Shown in pieces: positions 45,459 through 54,137 of a DNA stretch of 64,000 nt; the first letter of the stretch is position 1, and each line of letters starts with the position of its first letter. Where the stretch lies: positions 124,001 to 188,000 of the forward strand of contig NZ_JAHEOJ010000024.1 in NCBI RefSeq assembly GCF_018595715.1, given 5' to 3'. The notes under the pieces are model-generated. The model ran no database searches. It saw only the letters and a program-made list of their open reading frames with translations, and had not been told where the DNA came from. Source of the DNA: Glaciecola sp. XM2. Lineage in GTDB: Bacteria; Pseudomonadota; Gammaproteobacteria; Enterobacterales; Alteromonadaceae. Position numbers and translations under genes: made by a program.

Positions 45459-46508
45459 ATGACAATACGCGTACTTGTAGTAGACGACTCCGCGCTGATC
45501 CGCAGCTTATTGAGCGAAATCATCAACCAAGCTCCAGGCCTCGAGCTTGCAGGTGCCGCTCCAGATGCGTTTGTAGCAAAAGACATGGTCATGCAGCTAA
45601 AACCCGATGTGATCACGCTGGATATAGAAATGCCAAAAGTCGACGGGCTTACCTTTTTAGACCGTTTAATGAAAGCCCGCCCTACACCGGTGGTGATGAT
45701 TTCTACTCTGACTGAGAAAGGGGCTGACGCAACTATCCGCTCACTTGAGCTAGGTGCCATCGATTTTATCGCAAAACCTAAAATTGACGTGTCTAAAGGC
45801 ATGGACGCATATCAAGCAGAAATTATAGAAAAAATTAAGGTGGCGGCTGCTTCAAAACCTAAAGCGCGCGCACCGTCATTGTTAAAAGTACGCTCTGTGC
45901 CGCTGAACTATCAAGGCACAGAAACCATCGTTGCGATTGGCGCATCGACTGGCGGTACCGAGGCCATTCGACAAGTATTAGAGACCTTATCACCTGCCTT
46001 CCCAGCAACAGTGATCACTCAGCATATGCCCCCCAATTTTACCCGCACTTTCGCACAGCGCCTCAACGGACTTTGCAAAATCAGAGTCTCAGAAGCAAAA
46101 GACGGCGAACGATTATTGCCTGGTAACGCGTACATTGCGCCTGGCGATCGGCATCTTAAGGTGACGCGACACGGCGCTGATTATCGTATTCGGCTTGTGG
46201 ACGGGCCTCTAGTCTCTGGTCATAAGCCATCGGTAGACGTGATGTTTTCCTCGCTGGCGAGAGTGGCTGGCACTAACACTATCGCAACAGTACTGACTGG
46301 CATGGGTAAAGATGGCGCAAAAGGGCTTGTAGAGCTGAGACAAGCGGGAGCACTGACAATGGCACAAGATGAAGCAAGCTGCGTTGTTTATGGGATGCCA
46401 AAAGCAGCTGTCGAGCAAGGTGGTACTGACCAGATTGTCACGCTAGATGATATGGGAGTGGCTCTATCTAAAGCAGTCGAAAAGGTAAGCAAAGGCACGC
46501 GCCTTTAA
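45459..46508 (+). CDS. cheB: protein-glutamate methylesterase CheB
   Basis: This 349-residue protein has a receiver domain (DDSALIRSLL, phospho-Asp in VITLDIEMPKVDG, Lys in AKPKI) and a C-terminal methylesterase with Ser in GASTGGTEA, His in TQHMPPNFT and Asp in LTGMGKDGAKG. It removes methyl groups from receptors when phosphorylated by CheA. It follows cheD by 21 bp and ends the operon, convergent with the diguanylate cyclase gene (13 bp gap). Confidence 0.96.
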   Translation: MTIRVLVVDDSALIRSLLSEIINQAPGLELAGAAPDAFVAKDMVMQLKPDVITLDIEMPKVDGLTFLDRLMKARPTPVVMISTLTEKGADATIRSLELGAIDFIAKPKIDVSKGMDAYQAEIIEKIKVAAASKPKARAPSLLKVRSVPLNYQGTETIVAIGASTGGTEAIRQVLETLSPAFPATVITQHMPPNFTRTFAQRLNGLCKIRVSEAKDGERLLPGNAYIAPGDRHLKVTRHGADYRIRLVDGPLVSGHKPSVDVMFSSLARVAGTNTIATVLTGMGKDGAKGLVELRQAGALTMAQDEASCVVYGMPKAAVEQGGTDQIVTLDDMGVALSKAVEKVSKGTRL

Positions 46509-46521
46509 ACACTCCTTATGC

Positions 46522-48183
46522 TCACTTCGCGCTGGATGGCACTTCAAACAATGTTTGATTGCGCCCACCGCTTTTGGCTAAATACAGCAAACGGTCAGCT
46601 TCACTTACTGCAAGTGGCACAGACTCGTGATCCTCGAGCGCTACTAGGCCTCCACTAAACGTCACCGATACCTCTGGTTTATCAAGCACAAAGTTCATTT
46701 GCGAACATTGTTGACGTATCGCCTCAAGCTTTTTGTACCCTTGTTGAACATCACAATCTACAAATAAGATGACAAATTCTTCGCCACCATATCGCCCAAC
46801 ATAGTCGGTTTCACGCACCATGGCTTTGAGCATTTGTCCAATTCCATTGAGCACCATATCGCCAGCGGCATGCCCGTGGGTATCGTTAACTTGCTTAAAA
46901 CGGTCAACGTCAATTAACGCCAAAGTACATTGAGAATTATTACGTTGAAACATCTGCATTTGATGACTAGCGGCCTCTACTATTTGACCATGGTTAAGCA
47001 CGCCAGTCAGCGGGTCTTTTGAAACAAAGGATTTAATGAAAGCAGCGCGCTCTAGTCGCGTCATAATTTGGCTAAGCATTAATGGCGCTGGCGTGGTTTT
47101 GGCGATTAAGTCATCTGCACCATGGGATAATACGTTTAACTTTGTATCTAACTGTTCGTCGGCAGTCAGAAATACAATCGGTGAAAAGTCAAACTTTGAT
47201 TCTTGACGAATCATCGATGCAACTTCTAAGCCATTAACGCTAGGCATCACCTTATCGAGTAAAAACAAATCGGGTTGAAGGTGTTCAAGCGCTTCAAGCA
47301 AAGACTCGGCCGTACTGAAAAAATGAAAATCGACGTTAACGCGGGAAAATACTGCACGATAGAACTCTCCCATCGCCTCTTGGTCGTCTAGTAACACAAT
47401 TTGATAGGTTTGATCTGAGCCTTCCTGCAAAGCTCGCGTGATTTTCTCGAGTAAATCATAAGGATTTATCGGCTTTACTGCATATCCATTTACGCCTGCA
47501 CGTACTGCCTGTAAGCGCGCTTCAAAGCTAAAATTACTACTACAACTGATCACTTTGATATCTTGCTCTATCAGTCTAGCCGCAAACTCAAATACTTCTT
47601 CGGTGCTGACATTGGGCATAACAACATCAAGCAAAACAAGTTTTGGAGGGGTTTCATGCTCAGTATTTTCAAACGCCGCAATCGAATCAAAATATTCTAG
47701 GTCCAGCCCAAGTTGTTTAAGCGTCGCTACCATCGCCATACCTACGGAGCGTTCATCGTCAATGATAGCAATGCGTTTGGTTTTGTGAAGGGTAGCACTA
47801 CCTAATGACCGCGAATTTTTGTTAGATGCTGAACACACAAGAAAAGGATCTGGCGACACCTTGTTTGAGCGAATCAATTGATTCATCAGTAAATCAATGT
47901 CTGATATGGTCTTGCTAACTGATACTTGTTGACTTATGCCTCTATCACAACATGTATCGATGGTCTCAAAAACATGTGCTAAAGAAACTAGCTGAAAAGT
48001 GCTGTATTTATGATGTGCTTCAGCAATGTTTTCTTGAAAGCTTTTGACATCTTCTAAGCCTTTACTCACGCGCGCCCGAGACCACGCTTTGACCAATTCT
48101 TTTAAATCAGACGCGTATGTTTGCTCGAGATTACTTGGTAGTTGAGTATTAATGGCTTCTACACCTATATTTCTTTTCTCCAT
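46522..48183 (-). CDS. two-receiver response regulator diguanylate cyclase
   Basis: The protein has 553 residues. Helical N-terminus (1-110, perhaps an Hpt remnant; no clear phospho-His). First receiver (137-250) with Asp186 in VLLDVVMP. Second receiver (261-375) with Asp310 in FLLDKVMP. GGDEF domain (about 390-545) with GGEEF (466-470) and an I-site RETD (457-460), so it should make c-di-GMP with feedback control. It faces the che operon head-on and may receive phosphate from its CheA, but that is not shown by sequence. Similar WspR or PleD-like proteins are common. Confidence 0.92.
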   Translation of the reverse strand: MEKRNIGVEAINTQLPSNLEQTYASDLKELVKAWSRARVSKGLEDVKSFQENIAEAHHKYSTFQLVSLAHVFETIDTCCDRGISQQVSVSKTISDIDLLMNQLIRSNKVSPDPFLVCSASNKNSRSLGSATLHKTKRIAIIDDERSVGMAMVATLKQLGLDLEYFDSIAAFENTEHETPPKLVLLDVVMPNVSTEEVFEFAARLIEQDIKVISCSSNFSFEARLQAVRAGVNGYAVKPINPYDLLEKITRALQEGSDQTYQIVLLDDQEAMGEFYRAVFSRVNVDFHFFSTAESLLEALEHLQPDLFLLDKVMPSVNGLEVASMIRQESKFDFSPIVFLTADEQLDTKLNVLSHGADDLIAKTTPAPLMLSQIMTRLERAAFIKSFVSKDPLTGVLNHGQIVEAASHQMQMFQRNNSQCTLALIDVDRFKQVNDTHGHAAGDMVLNGIGQMLKAMVRETDYVGRYGGEEFVILFVDCDVQQGYKKLEAIRQQCSQMNFVLDKPEVSVTFSGGLVALEDHESVPLAVSEADRLLYLAKSGGRNQTLFEVPSSAK

Positions 48184-48538
48184 AGATGTATCGACCGATT
48201 TGAGTAAAAAGCAAGTGCATTAAGCGAAATTTTATACAAGTATAGTAAATTTAACAAAAAACAATAGTCCACCTGCATATTTCTCAAGTCATGAGCTTAT
48301 GCTCAATAAAAATAAGCGCTTTGTATAACAACTGAGTGCCGCGCCACATTATTTGTTTACAGTTTGAGCTAACTTCGCTGATTAGACCAGTAATTTGCTG
48401 AATATATGCAGTAAAGTGTGTTATTTTCTGGAAAATAGTTCACACTTGGAAAATGTTGGCTTGTTTATGTTTCGATTTTTCATTTTCTATGAAAACCGCA
48501 TGATCACGTCATAATCTAAACAAATAAGTACTTTTTAA
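48184..48538. other. intergenic region upstream of aroQ
   Basis: This 355-bp AT-rich gap lies between two divergent genes. It contains the palindrome TATTTTC-TG-GAAAATA (48422-48437), a 7-bp stem-loop TTTTCAT/ATGAAAA (48477-48495), and a CATAAT -10-like hexamer (48510-48515) that could start the aroQ transcript. No gene was seen. Confidence 0.4.
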
Positions 48539-48964
48539 ATGAATTTACTATTAATCAATGGCCCTAACTTAAATATGCTCGGTACACGCGAGCCAAAGGT
48601 GTATGGCAGCGAAACGCTTAAAGATGTCGAGTCGATGCTCATAGCGCATGCGATGCAACATGAGATTGTCTTAAAATGCGAGCAGTCCAACGCCGAGCAT
48701 GAGTTAGTGACGATTGTGCAACAAAGCATGGGCAAGGTTGACGGTATTATTATCAATCCTGGTGCATACACACATACGAGTATTGCACTACGCGACGCAT
48801 TCCTTGCAACACAAATTCCATTTATTGAAGTGCATCTGTCAAACGTCTATCAAAGAGAGACGTTCAGACATACCTCTTACTTATCAGACATAGCCAAAGG
48901 CGTCATCGTCGGTTTGGGCACAAACGGATATAAATTGGCAGTTGATGCATTTGCAAACTCATAA
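48539..48964 (+). CDS. aroQ: type II 3-dehydroquinate dehydratase
   Basis: This 141-residue enzyme of the shikimate pathway dehydrates 3-dehydroquinate to 3-dehydroshikimate. It starts [22 protein letters not shown] (Asn and Tyr of the active loop). [25 protein letters not shown] and [14 protein letters not shown] (catalytic His) are all present. Length is normal. It begins 33 bp before accB, a classical neighbour in gammaproteobacteria, and is likely in one operon with accBC. Confidence 0.97.
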   Translation: MNLLLINGPNLNMLGTREPKVYGSETLKDVESMLIAHAMQHEIVLKCEQSNAEHELVTIVQQSMGKVDGIIINPGAYTHTSIALRDAFLATQIPFIEVHLSNVYQRETFRHTSYLSDIAKGVIVGLGTNGYKLAVDAFANS

Positions 48965-48997
48965 ATTATTACTACACAACTTATATAAGGCGACACT

Positions 48998-49444
48998 ATG
49001 GATATTCGTAAAATAAAAAAACTGATTGAATTAGTTGAAGAGTCAGGGATTGCTGAGCTAGAAATTACCGAAGGCGAAGAGTCTGTGCGCATTCACCGTG
49101 GTGCCACCGCGCAGTCGGTACAATACGTACCACAAGCCACTGCGCCAGCTGCAGCACCTGCGCCTGTTGCACCCGCAGCAGTAGAGGCTCCTGAAGCACC
49201 GGTGGTCACCGGCACGGTAGTTAAATCGCCTATGGTAGGTACCTTCTATCGTTCTTCATCTCCTGAATCAAAAGCCTTCGTAGAAGTCGGTCAGAGCGTC
49301 AAAAAAGGCGACGTGTTATGCATCGTTGAAGCGATGAAGATGATGAATCAAATAGAAGCTGAATGTGAAGGCGTTGTAAAAGATATCCTTGTTGCGAACC
49401 AAGCTGCTGTAGAATTTGACCAGCCTTTGTTTATCATCGAATAA
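48998..49444 (+). CDS. accB: acetyl-CoA carboxylase biotin carboxyl carrier protein
   Basis: The 148-residue carrier holds biotin on the lysine of EAMKMMN (about 114-120). The N-terminal helical part is followed by an Ala/Pro-rich flexible linker (about 45-70) and the C-terminal biotinyl domain ([15 protein letters not shown] to DQPLFIIE). It takes carboxyl from AccC to the carboxyltransferase for malonyl-CoA. accC begins 12 bp later. Confidence 0.97.
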   Translation: MDIRKIKKLIELVEESGIAELEITEGEESVRIHRGATAQSVQYVPQATAPAAAPAPVAPAAVEAPEAPVVTGTVVKSPMVGTFYRSSSPESKAFVEVGQSVKKGDVLCIVEAMKMMNQIEAECEGVVKDILVANQAAVEFDQPLFIIE

Positions 49445-49456
49445 AAGGGCTACATT

Positions 49457-50803
49457 ATGTTAGATAAAGTGCTTATCGCCAATCGTGGCGAAATTGCCCT
49501 TAGAATACTAAGGGCGTGCAAAGAACTGGGGATCAAAACGGTCGCGGCCCACTCCACGGCAGACAGGAATTTAAAACATGTTCTATTAGCCGATGAATCA
49601 ATCTGCATTGGCAATGCACCTGCCTCAGAGAGCTATCTTAATATTCCGCGCATCATTGCCGCCGCGGAAGTCACCAACGCTATTGCAATTCACCCAGGTT
49701 ACGGCTTTTTGTCAGAAAACGCTGACTTTGCAGAGGCCGTTGAGAAAAGCGGCTTTGTGTTTATTGGCCCCACCGCAGACACCATCAATATGATGGGCGA
49801 TAAAGTGGCTGCCATTGCCGCAATGCGAAAGGCAGGCGTTCCTTGTGTACCAGGCTCAGATGGTCCACTGGGTGACGATATGGAAAAAAATCGTGCTATC
49901 GCCAAACGTATTGGGTATCCAATGATTGTGAAAGCTGCCGGTGGTGGCGGTGGACGCGGGATGCGCGTGGTAAGAAGCGAAGACGAGTTAGAAAACGCCA
50001 TCAGCGCCACCAAACAAGAAGCCGGCGCTGCGTTTAACAACGACGTCGTGTACATGGAAAAATTCTTAGAGAACCCTCGCCATGTTGAGATTCAAGTACT
50101 CGCTGATGGCCAAGGCAATGCGATTCATTTAGGTGAGCGTGATTGTTCAATGCAGCGTCGTCACCAAAAAGTGGTCGAGGAAGCACCAGCACCGGGTATT
50201 TCTCAGCAAATGCGCGACAAAATCGGAGAGCGCTGCCGTCGCGCTTGCATAGAAATTAACTATCGCGGAGCCGGCACCTTTGAATTTTTGTATGAAAACG
50301 GCGAGTTTTATTTCATTGAAATGAACACCCGTATTCAAGTAGAGCATCCTGTCACCGAAATGGTCACCGGCGTTGATTTGATCAAAGAACAGCTGCGGAT
50401 TGCGGCTGGACAACCTCTATCGATTGAACAAGAGCAGATCAGACTGCGCGGCCACGCAATAGAGTGCCGCATTAACGCAGAGGATCCAGACACTTTTATT
50501 CCAAGCCCGGGTAAAATAGAAATGTTTCATGCCCCAGGCGGCTTAGGCGTAAGATGGGAATCACATATCTATTCTGGATATACCGTTCCACCTTATTACG
50601 ACTCGATGATAGGTAAATTGATTACCTTTGGCGAGAGTCGTGATGAAGCGATCGCTAGAATGCGTCATGCACTCAAAGAGCTGGTGGTAGACGGGATTAA
50701 AACTAATATTCCATTGCAATTGAGGATTATGGACGACGAGAACTTCTTTAACGGTGGTACCAATATCCATTACTTAGAAAAGAAGCTCGAAAAAGAAAAA
50801 TAA
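49457..50803 (+). CDS. accC: acetyl-CoA carboxylase biotin carboxylase
   Basis: This 448-residue ATP-grasp enzyme carboxylates biotin with bicarbonate. Visible are the start [18 protein letters not shown], the glycine-rich ATP lid [13 protein letters not shown] (about 160-172), the [15 protein letters not shown] loop and [14 protein letters not shown] (about 288-301). Length matches E. coli (449). It lies 12 bp behind accB and ends the aroQ-accBC group. Confidence 0.97.
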   Translation: MLDKVLIANRGEIALRILRACKELGIKTVAAHSTADRNLKHVLLADESICIGNAPASESYLNIPRIIAAAEVTNAIAIHPGYGFLSENADFAEAVEKSGFVFIGPTADTINMMGDKVAAIAAMRKAGVPCVPGSDGPLGDDMEKNRAIAKRIGYPMIVKAAGGGGGRGMRVVRSEDELENAISATKQEAGAAFNNDVVYMEKFLENPRHVEIQVLADGQGNAIHLGERDCSMQRRHQKVVEEAPAPGISQQMRDKIGERCRRACIEINYRGAGTFEFLYENGEFYFIEMNTRIQVEHPVTEMVTGVDLIKEQLRIAAGQPLSIEQEQIRLRGHAIECRINAEDPDTFIPSPGKIEMFHAPGGLGVRWESHIYSGYTVPPYYDSMIGKLITFGESRDEAIARMRHALKELVVDGIKTNIPLQLRIMDDENFFNGGTNIHYLEKKLEKEK

Positions 50804-51019
50804 GCCTTTCACTTCGGCCATCTGCTTGGTTATTACCAATCGATGGCCGAATTATCCTACCTACCCACCTACCCTGCTGACACGTCTCCAATGTAAACAG
50901 CGTGCCATGTTACGTTTCGATTACACTTTGTGCACAAATTTACGCCGCATTTGACTTGAGATGATTGACCAAACAAGCCAATTCGTTATTATTTTTACTT
51001 GGTTGGTTTGGATGATGTG

Positions 51020-51382
51020 ATGTTGGATTTACAGCAGTGTGATGTACTGAGCCTCTTTTTGTATCGGTTTGCATTGGACCGCGACGATGATATTGTCAAT
51101 TTAGAGCAGGACGTCTTAGATCTACAAAACTTCCCCGAACGCTTAGAGGTGAGCTACGAAGCGGAATGGCGCAGTTATGTTCGACGCGCATTGTTTAAAT
51201 TGAGCAGTGATGAACAATACCAACTCGAAGATAAACTAACGGTGCTCTTAGCGGGCAACAACCCACACTTCAATCAACTGCTTAATATTCTGAAAACTGC
51301 GATCGCGGTGAACAATTCCACACAAGTCACTGTATTAAATAGTCCACTGAAGAATTATGTACAGCAACTATTGAAACTTTGA
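51020..51382 (+). CDS. uncharacterised small protein between accC and prmA
   Basis: The protein has 120 residues from the ATG at 51020; an in-frame TTG at 50999 would add seven residues, and neither has a strong ribosome site. It is soluble and mostly helical and acidic in the first third (ALDRDDDIVNLEQDVLDL), with a LYRFAL and a LSSDEQYQLEDKLTVLLAGNN stretch (quoted in parts). No known family is recognised. It sits 10 bp before a DUF6435 gene on the same strand, so the two are probably co-transcribed inside an otherwise conserved core region. Confidence 0.65.
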   Translation: MLDLQQCDVLSLFLYRFALDRDDDIVNLEQDVLDLQNFPERLEVSYEAEWRSYVRRALFKLSSDEQYQLEDKLTVLLAGNNPHFNQLLNILKTAIAVNNSTQVTVLNSPLKNYVQQLLKL

Positions 51383-51392
51383 GGCCTTTATT

Positions 51393-51572
51393 ATGTTTGG
51401 CTTGTTTAAATCAGATCCTACGAAAAAATTGCGAAAGACCTACGACATGAAATTAGAACAAGCAATGCTTGCGCAGCGCAAAGGCGATATCAAAACATAT
51501 TCAATGATAACGGCCGAAGCGGAAGCGTTATGGGCGCAAATTGAAGCGCTTGAAAATGAGAAGAAAGATTAA
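51393..51572 (+). CDS. DUF6435 family small protein
   Basis: This 59-residue protein starts MFGLFKSDPTKKLRKTYDMK, followed by LEQAMLAQRKGDIKTYS and AEAEALWAQIEALE. The short hydrophobic head plus charged coiled coil is typical of DUF6435 proteins of marine gammaproteobacteria. The function is unknown. The gene begins 10 bp after the preceding stop and lies 65 bp before prmA. Confidence 0.75.
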   Translation: MFGLFKSDPTKKLRKTYDMKLEQAMLAQRKGDIKTYSMITAEAEALWAQIEALENEKKD

Positions 51573-51637
51573 AATCTGCCAAATATTGTCCACTTGAACA
51601 AGGTACAATATGGTTTTAGAGCGAGTGGGTGAGCGTA

Positions 51638-52522
51638 ATGCCTTGGCAACAACTTAAAATAAACGTGAAAGCAAGCCAAGCGGAGCCTTTAGGGGATATT
51701 CTGAGCGAGTTAGGTGCTCAAGCGGTCACGTTCATTGACGCTAAAGACACCCCAGTTTACGAACCAAAGCCCGGTGAAGTGTTATTATGGCCCGATACAC
51801 AAGTCATTGGGCTGTATGATGCAAACGTTAACCTATTGCCCATCATTGATGAATTGAAACATCATGACATTTTTAACGAGGGCTTTTACTATCGCCTCGA
51901 CCAGCTAGAAGATCGCGAATGGGAACGAGAGTGGATGGACAACTTTCACCCCATGCAATTTGGACAACGTCTTTGGATATGTCCAAGTTGGCGAGAAGCG
52001 CCTGATCCCCAAGCTGTCAATGTAAAGCTCGATCCAGGGCTCGCCTTTGGCACAGGCACCCATCCCACCACTTCATTATGCCTAAAGTGGTTAGACAGCC
52101 AAACATTACACAACAAGCTTGTGGTGGACTTTGGCTGTGGGAGCGGCATATTGGCGGTTGCGGCACTCAAGCTTGGGGCGCAACGAGCCGTTGGAATAGA
52201 TATTGACCCGCAAGCGTTGCTGGCCAGTAAGCAAAATGCGCAAAACAACAATGTGGATGAAAAGCTCAGCTTGTATTTGCCTCAACACCAACCAGAGCTG
52301 GAGGCAGATATTGTTGTCGCAAATGTTCTGGCAGCGCCATTAAAAGAACTCAGCGAAGTTATCACCAACTTTTGCAAGCCAGGCGGTATGCTGGTTATGT
52401 CTGGCGTATTGATTGAGCAAGTACAAGAAGTCATCGCCTGCTATGCCTATCATTTTGACTTTGAGCCTTTCACAAGCGAAGGTGACTGGGTGCGTTTGGT
52501 GGCGCAAAAAAATCCCCGTTAG
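51638..52522 (+). CDS. prmA: ribosomal protein L11 methyltransferase
   Basis: This 294-residue SAM enzyme trimethylates ribosomal protein L11. The ATG at 51638 (MPWQQLKIN) matches other PrmA starts, although a GTG three codons earlier is in frame. DREWEREWMDNFHPMQFG, LDPGLAFGTGTHPTT and SAM motif VDFGCGSGILAVAALKLGA are diagnostic. It follows the accBC region, as in many gammaproteobacteria, and precedes dusB-fis. Confidence 0.96.
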   Translation: MPWQQLKINVKASQAEPLGDILSELGAQAVTFIDAKDTPVYEPKPGEVLLWPDTQVIGLYDANVNLLPIIDELKHHDIFNEGFYYRLDQLEDREWEREWMDNFHPMQFGQRLWICPSWREAPDPQAVNVKLDPGLAFGTGTHPTTSLCLKWLDSQTLHNKLVVDFGCGSGILAVAALKLGAQRAVGIDIDPQALLASKQNAQNNNVDEKLSLYLPQHQPELEADIVVANVLAAPLKELSEVITNFCKPGGMLVMSGVLIEQVQEVIACYAYHFDFEPFTSEGDWVRLVAQKNPR

Positions 52523-52579
52523 CAACAAAAATAGCCGAAGGTCAAGCCCATATTTAGCTATTTTGTTTAAAAAATAGCC

Positions 52580-52619
52580 TTTTCAAATACCTCAAAAAAA
52601 CGTAGTATACGCCGCCGGT
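52580..52619 (+). promoter_or_regulatory. probable dusB-fis promoter with GC-rich discriminator
   Basis: TTTTCA (52580-52585) and TAGTAT (52603-52608) are 17 bp apart, followed directly by a GC-rich stretch (about 52610-52618: CGCCGCCGG). A GC-rich discriminator is typical of promoters repressed by ppGpp, and the fis operon of enteric bacteria is controlled that way. The start would be near 52616. Confidence 0.5.
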
Positions 52620-52649
52620 AAAGATGGGTAGGTAACACCAAAGGTGACA

Positions 52650-53654
52650 ATGCATCAATTACAGATAGGTCCATACAGATTGTCTAATAACTTGATCCTT
52701 GCACCCATGGCTGGCGTTACTGATCGCCCTTTTCGGGAGCTGTGCAGAAAAATGGGGGCAGGCTTAGCAGTATCAGAGATGCTGTCTAGCAACCCAAAAG
52801 TTTGGCACACCGAAAAATCAATGAACCGCATGAACCATACGGGTGAATCTGGCATTCGCTCTGTGCAAATTGCAGGCAGTGAGCCACATCTAATGGCGCA
52901 AGCGGCCCAGCTGAATGTGCAAAATGGTGCGCAGATCATTGATATCAACATGGGCTGTCCAGCTAAAAAAGTGAATAAAAAGTTAGCAGGTTCAGCGTTA
53001 CTGCAAGACCCCAAATTGGTATCACAGATACTTGAGGCGGTGGTTAACTCAGTAGACGTTCCGGTAACTTTGAAGATTCGCACAGGATGGGATCGCGAAA
53101 ACCGAAATGGATTGGAAATCGCCCAAATCGCAGAAGATAGCGGTATTCAGTCATTAGCTATTCATGGAAGAACACGCAGCTGCATGTTTAAGGGCGAGGC
53201 GGAGTACGACACCATCCGCGCTATTAAACATAAGGTCAATATTCCGATTATTGCAAACGGTGATATTACCGACGAGCATGATGCCAAACGTGTACTCGAT
53301 TACACACAGGCAGATGGCATTATGATTGGCAGAGCGGCACAGGGTAACCCATGGATTTTTAAGCAAATTCAACATTTCTTAGAAACGGGAGAACGCTTAG
53401 CAAAACCAAGCGTGACTGAGCAAGCAAACGTGCTACTGACACATGTGTCTGGCCTATACGAGCTTTATGGTGAGTATTCAGGGATCAGAATTGCGCGCAA
53501 ACATGTGGGTTGGTATGTCACACAACACGACGAAAACAGGGGATTTCGTCGTGAATTTAATGCCATTGAGAGTGCACAAGAGCAAACTCAAGCATTAACT
53601 CATTATTTTTCATCGCTACACGCTAAATCACAGGATTTAAGCGACGTAGCCTAG
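52650..53654 (+). CDS. dusB: tRNA dihydrouridine synthase B
   Basis: This 334-residue FMN enzyme reduces uridine in the D-loop of tRNA. The barrel start LAPMAGVTDRPFRELC, DINMGCPAKKVNKKLAGSALL (with the catalytic Cys) and the RTGWDRENRNG and HGRTRSCMFKGEA stretches are conserved. The ATG at 52650 is preceded by AAAGGTGA; a GTG two codons earlier is less likely. It is co-transcribed with fis 33 bp later, the standard arrangement. Confidence 0.96.
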   Translation: MHQLQIGPYRLSNNLILAPMAGVTDRPFRELCRKMGAGLAVSEMLSSNPKVWHTEKSMNRMNHTGESGIRSVQIAGSEPHLMAQAAQLNVQNGAQIIDINMGCPAKKVNKKLAGSALLQDPKLVSQILEAVVNSVDVPVTLKIRTGWDRENRNGLEIAQIAEDSGIQSLAIHGRTRSCMFKGEAEYDTIRAIKHKVNIPIIANGDITDEHDAKRVLDYTQADGIMIGRAAQGNPWIFKQIQHFLETGERLAKPSVTEQANVLLTHVSGLYELYGEYSGIRIARKHVGWYVTQHDENRGFRREFNAIESAQEQTQALTHYFSSLHAKSQDLSDVA

Positions 53655-53687
53655 CGTTAAGCATTTTATAAGAGAGCTGTAGAACAT

Positions 53688-53981
53688 ATGTTTGATCAAA
53701 ATCTAACATCACCATTTACCACCACCGTTGCAACACCGTCACAAACTCAAGCGCAAAAGCCATTAAGATCGTCAGTGAAACAAGCGGTAAACAAATATCT
53801 TAAAGAACTAAATAATCAAGATATCGATAACTTATATGAGTTAGTCCTTGCCGAAATAGAAGCGCCACTATTAGAAGAAGTGATGACGTATACGCGCGGT
53901 AATCAAACTCGCGCAGCTAATCTTATGGGCATCAATCGCGGCACTTTACGCAAAAAACTTAAGCAATATGGCTTAGGCTAA
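53688..53981 (+). CDS. fis: DNA-binding protein Fis
   Basis: This 97-residue nucleoid protein bends DNA and adjusts rRNA, recombination and growth-phase genes. The central helices and the C-terminal helix-turn-helix [20 protein letters not shown], followed by KKLKQYGLG, agree with E. coli Fis (98 residues). It lies after dusB, with which it shares a promoter, and before a clear terminator. Confidence 0.97.
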   Translation: MFDQNLTSPFTTTVATPSQTQAQKPLRSSVKQAVNKYLKELNNQDIDNLYELVLAEIEAPLLEEVMTYTRGNQTRAANLMGINRGTLRKKLKQYGLG

Positions 53982-53997
53982 ACACAACTTAGAAAGG

Positions 53998-54021
53998 GAG
54001 CGCATTTTCGCGCTCTTTTTT
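53998..54021 (+). terminator. rho-independent terminator after fis
   Basis: GAGCGC (53998-54003), loop ATTTTC, GCGCTC (54010-54015), then six T. A compact, typical terminator 17 bp after the fis stop. Confidence 0.92.
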
Positions 54022-54137
54022 GTTACACTTAAGCTCACTAGGGCGACCACGTCATTACCGCTTAAACATGCCTTTTTATCACGCGAGCGACGTTACACGC
54101 CCAATCTTTTACACATCAATTAGCGACCGAGAATCTC

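Noticed and set aside
54022-54137. PurR operator before purH
   Set aside because: No sequence close to the ACGCAAACGTTTGCGT-type consensus occurs in the gap; only a loosely similar CGCGAGCGACGTT was seen.
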